Shown here piece by piece: positions 58,865 to 64,000 of a stretch of 64,000 bases of DNA. The DNA lies in assembly GCF_014647975.1 (NCBI RefSeq), contig NZ_BMQF01000009.1, forward strand, positions 1 through 64,000, in the 5' to 3' direction. The position numbers and the translations under genes were made by a program. The notes below the pieces were generated by a model. That model had not been told where the DNA came from. It saw only the letters and a program-made list of their open reading frames with translations, and ran no database searches. This DNA is from Streptomyces fumigatiscleroticus. GTDB lineage: Bacteria > Actinomycetota > Actinomycetes > Streptomycetales > Streptomycetaceae. Every line of letters begins with the position of its first letter. Position 1 is the first letter of the stretch.

Positions 58865-59557
58865 ATGGCGGACAGTGAGCAGCCCGGAGCCGGTGACCCG
58901 ATCCGGGTTTTCCTGCTGGACGACCACGAGGTGGTACGGCGGGGCGTGCACGACCTGCTGGACGACGAACCGGACATCACCGTGGTCGGCGAGGCCGGGA
59001 CGGTCGAGCAGGCCCTGGTACGGGTCCCGGCGCTGCGTCCGCAGGTGGCCGTCCTCGATGTGCGGCTGCCCGACGGGGACGGGGTGAGCGTCTGCCGGGA
59101 GCTGCGCTCGCGGATGCCGGAGCTGGCCTGTCTGATGCTCACCTCGTTCGACGACGAGGAGGCGCTGCTGGACTCGATCATGGCCGGTGCCTCCGGGTAC
59201 GTACTGAAACAGATCCAGGGCTCGGACCTGGTGTCGGCGGTGCGGACGGTCGCGGCGGGCCAGTCGCTGCTCGACCCGAGCGCGACGGCCAGGCTGATGG
59301 CCCGGCTCCGCGGCGACCAGGTCAAGGAACCGGAGCCGGAGGTGCTGCCCGGGCTGACCGAGCGCGAGCGGGAGATCCTCGCCCTCATCGGCGAAGGCCT
59401 GACCAACCGTCAGATCGGGCAGCGGCTGTATCTGGCCGAGAAGACGGTGAAGAACCACATCTCCCGGCTGCTGGCCAAGCTGGGCGTGGAGCGCCGTATC
59501 CAGGCGGCCGTGATCGCCACCCAGGCCCGGGACCGGCTGGCCCACGACGGGCACTGA
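58865..59557 (+). CDS. NarL/LuxR response regulator, DevR/OsdR-like
   Basis: 230 residues from ATG 58865, 6 nt after AGGAG (58854-58858); a GTG at 58862 is adjacent. The receiver has Asp19/Asp20 (VFLLDDHEVVRRGV), phospho-acceptor Asp65 (VAVLDVRLPDGDG) and SGYVLKQIQGSDLV. The C-terminal HTH has GLTNRQIGQRLYLAEKTVKN followed by HISRLLAKLGVERR, nearly the DevR/DosR recognition helix. DevR controls the hypoxic dormancy response in Mycobacterium, and OsdR in S. coelicolor. No sensor kinase is adjacent. USP, PPK2 and GH65 genes around it are plausible targets. Confidence 0.9.
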   Translation: MADSEQPGAGDPIRVFLLDDHEVVRRGVHDLLDDEPDITVVGEAGTVEQALVRVPALRPQVAVLDVRLPDGDGVSVCRELRSRMPELACLMLTSFDDEEALLDSIMAGASGYVLKQIQGSDLVSAVRTVAAGQSLLDPSATARLMARLRGDQVKEPEPEVLPGLTEREREILALIGEGLTNRQIGQRLYLAEKTVKNHISRLLAKLGVERRIQAAVIATQARDRLAHDGH

Positions 59558-59654
59558 GCCCCGGCCGTTCGCGGTGGTTTCCCCTGCGTCGTCGGCGTGG
59601 CCCGCGGGTCCGGTCCGGGCCCGGGGCGAGGATGCTCTCGTGAGGAGCGCCGAC

Positions 59655-62027
59655 GTGCCGGACCGGAGCTGGGAGTACGAGGGCTATGTCCCCGGGGACG
59701 AGCGCCTGCGGGAGTCGCTGTGCACGCTGGGCAACGGCCGCTTCGCCACCCGGGGAGCCCTGCCCGAGTGCGCCGCGGACGACGTGCACTACCCGGGCAC
59801 GTATGCCGCCGGTGTCCACAACCGGCTGACCTCCGAGGTCGCGGGCCGGCGGGTGGAGAACGAGGACATGGTCAATCTGCCCAACTGGCTGCCGCTGCGC
59901 TTCCGCACCGGCGACGGGCCGTGGCTGGCCCCGGACACCGCGCCCGTGCTCGCCCACCGGCTCACCCTGCACCTGTCCTCGGGGCTGCTGGAGCGCCGCA
60001 CCCGGTACGGCCTGACCGGGGGCCGTGCCCTGTCGGTGCGGCAGCAGCGGCTCGTGCACATGGCGGACCCGTGTCTCGCGGCGCTGCGCACGGAGTTCAC
60101 CGTCGAGGGCGCCCCCGCCGAGCTGGAGGTCGAGGCGGCCCTCGACGGCGGGGTCGTCAACGCCGGCGTGGCCCGCTACCGCGATCTGGACGGCCGCCAC
60201 CTCACCCACGTGCACACCGGCACGGCCGCCGCCCCGGACACCGTGTGGCTGCGCTGCCGCACCCGCACCTCGGACATCCGTGTCGGCATGGCGGCCCGCC
60301 TGACCGCCGGCGCGGAGCCCGGCACGACGCACGAGGCGACGCGGGCCGTCCAGCGTCTCGGCCTGTCCCTGGCACCCGGCCGGACCGCCACCGTCGACAA
60401 GACGGTCGCCCTGCACACCTCCCGCGACCCGGCGATCAGCGACCCGCTGTACGCCGCCGTGGACCGGGTCGGCCGGGCGCCCGCCTTCGAGGAGCTGCTC
60501 GAGAGCCATCTGACGGCCTGGAACCAGCTGTGGCGCCGGGCCGACCTCGACGTGCCGGGAGAGGCGGGGCGGATCCTGCGGCTGCACCTGTTCCATGTGC
60601 TCCAGACGCTCTCCCCGCACACCGCCGACCTCGACGTGGGCGTACCGGCCCGGGGCCTGCACGGAGAGGCCTACCGCGGGCATGTCTTCTGGGACGAGCT
60701 GTTCGTCCTGCCCTATCTCGACCTGCACTTCCCGGAGGTGTCGCGGGCCCTGCTGCACTACCGGCACCGGCGTCTGGAACAGGCCTGCGTCAACGCCCGC
60801 GCGGCCGGCCGGCGCGGCGCGATGTACCCGTGGCAGAGCGGCAGCGACGGCCGTGAGGAGACCCAGCGGCTGCACCTCAACCCGCGCTCCGGCCGCTGGC
60901 TGCCCGACCACTCCCACCTCCAGCACCACGTCGGCTCGGCCGTCGCCTACAACGTGTGGCAGTACTGCGAGGCCAGCGGTGACGCGGAGTTCCTGCACAC
61001 CAAGGGCGCCGAGATGATGCTCCAGATCGCCCGTTTCTGGGCGTCCACGGCGACCTGGGACGACGGTCTCGGCCGCCATCGCATCCGGGGCGTGGTCGGC
61101 CCGGACGAGTACCACGACGCCTATCCGGACGCCGGGACACCCGGCCTCGACGACAACGCCTACACCAATGTCACCGCCGCCTGGGTCCTCGCCCGCACCC
61201 TCGGCCTGATCGGGGCCCTTCCCGAGCCCCGCCGCCGCGAACTCGTCGAGCGCACCGGCCTGGACGGCGCCGAGCTGGAGCGGTGGGAGTACGTCTCCCG
61301 CACCCTGCACGTGCCCTTCCACAGCGGTGTCATCAGCCAGTTCGAGGGCTACGGCGAACTGCTGGAGCTCGACTGGAAGGGGTACCGCGAGCGGTACGGC
61401 GACATCCGGCGGCTGGACAGGATCCTGGAGGCCGAGGGCGACACCGTCAACCGCTACCAGGCGTCCAAGCAGGCCGACGTGCTGATGCTCGGCTACCTCT
61501 TCTCCCCGGCCGAACTCCAGGGCCTCCTGGCCCGGCTGGGCCACCGGCTCGACGCGGACACCTGGCGCCGCACCGTCGACCACTATCTGGCCCGCACCAG
61601 TCACGGGTCCACGCTCAGCGGCCTGGTGCACGGCTGGGTCCTGGCCCGGGCCCGGCGCGCGGAGGCCTGGACGTTCTGCCAGGAGGCCCTGCGCGGCGAC
61701 ATCGCCGACGTCCAGGGCGGCACCACCGGCGAGGGCATCCACCTCGGCGCCATGGCCGGGACCCTCGACCTGGTCCAGCGCGGGCTGACCGGTCTGGAGA
61801 CCCGCGACGGCGCCCTGTGGCTCGACCCCGTCCCGCTGCCGGAACTGTCGTCCTACGGATTCGCCGTCCGCTACCAGGGGCACTGGGGCGTGCGGCTGCG
61901 CCTGGACCGCGAGCACCTGGACATCACGGTCCCCGCCTCCGACCGCTCCCCGATCGAGGTCCGGCTGCCCGACCGCTCGGTGAGCCTGCAACCGGGGGAG
62001 ACCTACGGCCTGGTGCTCCCGGACTGA
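59655..62027 (+). CDS. glycoside hydrolase family 65 (trehalose/kojibiose-phosphorylase type)
   Basis: 790 residues from GTG 59655, 7 nt after GAGGAG; a GTG at 59640 is possible. The N-terminal beta-sandwich starts WEYEGYVPGDERLRESLCTL. The (alpha/alpha)6 barrel carries FWDELFVLPYLDLHFPE, MYPWQSGSDGREETQ and the catalytic acid Glu485 in VVGPDEYHDAYPD. The phosphate-binding region includes ARTSHGSTLSGLVHGWV. GH65 enzymes cleave alpha-glucosides (trehalose, maltose, kojibiose) by phosphate, yielding glucose-1-phosphate. The exact disaccharide is not readable. No beta-phosphoglucomutase is fused or adjacent. Confidence 0.92.
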   Translation: MPDRSWEYEGYVPGDERLRESLCTLGNGRFATRGALPECAADDVHYPGTYAAGVHNRLTSEVAGRRVENEDMVNLPNWLPLRFRTGDGPWLAPDTAPVLAHRLTLHLSSGLLERRTRYGLTGGRALSVRQQRLVHMADPCLAALRTEFTVEGAPAELEVEAALDGGVVNAGVARYRDLDGRHLTHVHTGTAAAPDTVWLRCRTRTSDIRVGMAARLTAGAEPGTTHEATRAVQRLGLSLAPGRTATVDKTVALHTSRDPAISDPLYAAVDRVGRAPAFEELLESHLTAWNQLWRRADLDVPGEAGRILRLHLFHVLQTLSPHTADLDVGVPARGLHGEAYRGHVFWDELFVLPYLDLHFPEVSRALLHYRHRRLEQACVNARAAGRRGAMYPWQSGSDGREETQRLHLNPRSGRWLPDHSHLQHHVGSAVAYNVWQYCEASGDAEFLHTKGAEMMLQIARFWASTATWDDGLGRHRIRGVVGPDEYHDAYPDAGTPGLDDNAYTNVTAAWVLARTLGLIGALPEPRRRELVERTGLDGAELERWEYVSRTLHVPFHSGVISQFEGYGELLELDWKGYRERYGDIRRLDRILEAEGDTVNRYQASKQADVLMLGYLFSPAELQGLLARLGHRLDADTWRRTVDHYLARTSHGSTLSGLVHGWVLARARRAEAWTFCQEALRGDIADVQGGTTGEGIHLGAMAGTLDLVQRGLTGLETRDGALWLDPVPLPELSSYGFAVRYQGHWGVRLRLDREHLDITVPASDRSPIEVRLPDRSVSLQPGETYGLVLPD

Positions 62028-62696
62028 CACAGGTCCAAAGGCGGCGGGACGCCCGCCTCGGGGGCGGGCGCGGTGGACGGGCCGGGCGGGGTGATGGACG
62101 GAGCGCTCCACGGGAACGAGCCGGCGACGGACGGAGCGGCGGCGCTCGTGGACCGCCTCGCCCGGCACGCCGGGCAGATCCGCGCGTCCCACAGCCGGCC
62201 CCGCCCCGTCCGCCGAACCCCGGCCCGTCCGCCGGTCGCCGTCCGCCGGGCCCCGCCCCCGTCCCCCGCCCGCCGTCCGCCGGACCCCACCCTCCGCCGG
62301 TCGCCGTCCGTCGTCCGTCGGTCGCCGGGGTCCGGCCTCCGGGGTCCGGTCTCCGGGTCGAACGTCGGCGACTCGGTCTCATGGGTGCTGGTCAGCGCGG
62401 TGCGGGTGCTGCCGGTGCGCACGTCCCGCAAGCGGTGCCCGGCCCGCGTCGTCGCCGGTGTGACGTGCCACGATCACCTCTCCCCGAGGCGTGGCATGCC
62501 TTCACCCGCCCGGACCGGCGGGCCGAACAACCCGGGCACGGGGCCAGAAGGCAGCGATCCACGCCTGATCCCGCCGCCACCGCTCCGGATCTCCACGCCG
62601 ATCGGACACACGTCGGCCATAGTGGCGGTGCACCATGCCACGGGCGACCCGCCTTCCGCCGCGTCACCGACGCCGCCTTGAACACGGAGAGACACG
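62028..62696. other. 669-bp intergenic region with low-complexity repeats
   Basis: No credible gene. 62235-62370 is a low-complexity stretch in which GGTCGCCGTCCG and relatives (GTCCGCCGG, GGGGTCCGG, CCTCCGGGG) recur several times. A plus-strand frame crosses the whole region but translates into Pro/Arg repeats. The repeats may come from slippage. The promoter of the amidohydrolase gene should lie at the right end. Confidence 0.55.
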
Positions 62697-63947
62697 ATGC
62701 CGGCAGCAGCGAACTCGGCGACGGAACTGGCGTCGGTCTACCGGGACCTCCACGCACATCCCGAACTCGCCTTCCACGAGACACGCACCGCCTCGATCGT
62801 CGCCGACCGGCTCCGCGCGCTGGGATACGACACCACCACCGGGGTCGGCGGCACCGGCGTCGTGGGGCTGCTGCGCAACGGCGACGGTCCCACGGCGCTG
62901 CTCCGCGCCGACATGGACGCCCTGCCCGTGCGGGAGCGCACCGGCCTGCCCTACGCCAGCACCGCCCACGGCACCGACAGCGACGGCACGACGGTGCCCC
63001 TCATGCACGCCTGCGGCCACGACATGCACGTGACCTGTCTGCTGGGCGCCGCCGCCGTCCTGGCCGAGGACCGCTCGGCGTGGCGCGGCACGCTCATGCT
63101 GGTCTTCCAGCCGGCCGAGGAGAGCGGCTGCGGCGCCCGGGCCATGGTCGACGACGGCCTGTACGACCGCTTCGGCCGGCCCGCGGTCGTACTGGGCCAG
63201 CATGTGGCACCGCTCCCGGCGGGCCTGCTCGGACTGCGGTCCGGCCCGGCCTTCGCCACCTCGGACTCCCTGACCGTCGTGCTGCACGGCCGGGGCGGAC
63301 ACGGATCACGGCCGGAGACGACCGTCGACCCCGTGCTCATGGCGTCGGCCACCGTGCTGCGGCTCCAGGGCATCGTGTCCCGGGAGGTGGCCGGCTCCGC
63401 CACCGCCGTCCTGACCGTGGGAGCCCTGCACGCCGGCACCCGGGGCAACGTCATCGCGGACCGGGCCGAACTGCACCTCAGCGTCCGCACCTTCGATCCG
63501 GCCGTGCGCGACACCGTCCTGTCCGCCGTCGAGCGCGTCGTGCGGGCCGAGTCCGCGGCCTCCGGCGCACCGCGTGACCCGGACATCACCACGACCGAGT
63601 CGTTCCCCGCCGTGGTCAACGATCCGGAGGGCTGCGCCCTCACCCGGCGCGCCTTCGACGCCCGTCTCGGCCCCGGGCTGGTCGTGGACCCGGGGCCGGT
63701 CACCGGCAGCGAGGACGTCGGCGTCCTGGCGGACGCGGCGCACGCCCCCTGTGTCTACTGGCTCCTCGGCGGCGCCGACCCGGCGGCCTTCGCCCACGCC
63801 GAGGATCTCGCGGCCTTCGAGCGCATCGCCCGCGACCTGCCCTCCAACCACTCCCCGCACTTCGCCCCCGTCGTCGAACCCACCCTCACCACCGGCGTCG
63901 ACGCCCTCGTCGCCGCGGCCCACGCCTGGCTGCCCGCGCAGTCCTGA
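62697..63947 (+). CDS. M20-family metal-dependent amidohydrolase
   Basis: 416 residues from ATG 62697, preceded by GGAGAGAC. M20D (AbgB/HipO-like): YRDLHAHPELAFHETRTASI, the metal motif MHACGHDMHVTCLLG with Cys106 and His108, catalytic FQPAEESGCGARAMVDDG, dimer-domain GRGGHGSRPETTVDPVL, and a C-terminal His in LPSNHSPHFAPVVEPTL. It hydrolyses N-acyl amino acids or aminobenzoyl-glutamate-like amides. No signal peptide. The palindrome at 63980-63998 belongs to whatever follows. Confidence 0.92.
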   Translation: MPAAANSATELASVYRDLHAHPELAFHETRTASIVADRLRALGYDTTTGVGGTGVVGLLRNGDGPTALLRADMDALPVRERTGLPYASTAHGTDSDGTTVPLMHACGHDMHVTCLLGAAAVLAEDRSAWRGTLMLVFQPAEESGCGARAMVDDGLYDRFGRPAVVLGQHVAPLPAGLLGLRSGPAFATSDSLTVVLHGRGGHGSRPETTVDPVLMASATVLRLQGIVSREVAGSATAVLTVGALHAGTRGNVIADRAELHLSVRTFDPAVRDTVLSAVERVVRAESAASGAPRDPDITTTESFPAVVNDPEGCALTRRAFDARLGPGLVVDPGPVTGSEDVGVLADAAHAPCVYWLLGGADPAAFAHAEDLAAFERIARDLPSNHSPHFAPVVEPTLTTGVDALVAAAHAWLPAQS

Positions 63948-63979
63948 CGCCGGGCACCACCGCGAACGACCCCACAACA

Positions 63980-63998
63980 ATTGTCCCGTCGGGACATT
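63980..63998. promoter_or_regulatory. palindrome at the right edge
   Basis: TGTCCCG-T-CGGGACA (63982-63996) is a perfect dyad flanked by AAT and ATT, in a short AT-rich patch after the amidohydrolase gene. It has the look of an operator for a TetR- or GntR-type regulator in front of a gene beyond the window. Confidence 0.45.
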
Positions 63999-64000
63999 AG

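Noticed and set aside
59385..62192. 935-codon open frame on the minus strand opposite the GH65 gene
   Set aside because: The translation is rich in Arg, Gly, Val, Ala and His without any domain, while the plus strand shows all GH65 motifs. It is a GC-bias shadow.
63755..63997. 80-codon minus-strand frame starting at the right edge
   Set aside because: It lies wholly opposite the end of the M20 gene and its text has no protein character; the start codon falls within the palindrome.

Overview
The window is high-GC (roughly 70-74%) actinobacterial DNA, almost certainly a Streptomyces chromosome. The evidence is GC-ending codons, frequent GTG starts, Shine-Dalgarno sites of the AGGAGG type, GTGA/ATGA start-stop overlaps inside operons, and many streptomycete families (DUF3093, DUF3152, DUF5949, DUF6882, DUF2637, SPW-repeat, STAS/ANTAR, a DevR/OsdR-type regulator, and CebR boxes in front of polysaccharide-degrading enzymes). 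I see no rRNA, tRNA, CRISPR array or large biosynthetic cluster. It reads as an accessory part of the chromosome with mostly short operons and many damaged genes.

Region by region. 0-8.1 kb: an alpha/beta hydrolase running off the left edge, an amidohydrolase stub, a SHOCT membrane protein, a DUF6882 protein, cbiZ (cobinamide salvage), a CYP152-type peroxygenase, a GNAT enzyme, an SPW membrane protein, and then a catabolic operon (FAH-type hydrolase, cyclase, CoA-transferase B) in which every gene carries a deletion. 8.2-15.4 kb: membrane acyltransferase, APC amino-acid transporter, PucR regulator, and a fold-III PLP decarboxylase. 15.5-19.2 kb: DUF3093, then a cobalamin riboswitch driving a btuF-btuC-btuD importer. 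19.1-22.9 kb: an OmpR-type two-component system with a GerMN lipoprotein, and a DUF3152 metalloprotease-like protein. 23-26.3 kb: a peptide ABC importer that has a binding protein and two ATPases but no permeases.

26.5-36.5 kb: a frameshifted lipoprotein, a TetR regulator, a DUF2637 membrane-protein pair, an alpha/beta hydrolase, a STAS-ANTAR protein facing a small winged-helix regulator, a DUF998 protein, a PF04672 methyltransferase, a Tat-exported FAD dehydrogenase, and a secreted peptidoglycan-binding protein. 36.6-53.1 kb: a GH5_8 mannanase-FN3-CBM2 and an AA10 LPMO-CBM2, both with perfect CebR palindromes. Between them lie a double alpha/beta hydrolase with a divergent MerR, an ArsR/MFS pair, a YciI duplication, an ABM protein whose 5' end abuts a large serine integrase with a decayed element behind it, a GDSL lipase, and a sugar ABC importer. 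53.1-64 kb: a coupled small-gene pair, a zinc-ribbon protein, a SodC-like protein, a frameshifted LuxR response regulator, a mycothiol-type DinB protein, a ctaD stub, and a stress group (tandem USP, PPK2, DevR/OsdR-like regulator, GH65 phosphorylase). An M20 amidohydrolase closes the window.

How they work together: the clearest functional units are B12 uptake (riboswitch, BtuFCD, and CbiZ at a distance), polysaccharide attack (mannanase and LPMO under one repressor motif, with a nearby oligosaccharide-type ABC importer), and an energy/dormancy group (USP, PPK2, OsdR-like, GH65). The most unusual trait is gene decay. At least eight separate loci show internal deletions, stubs or frameshifts, including an importer that has lost its channel. 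The integrated element appears to supply the first codons of the host ABM gene.
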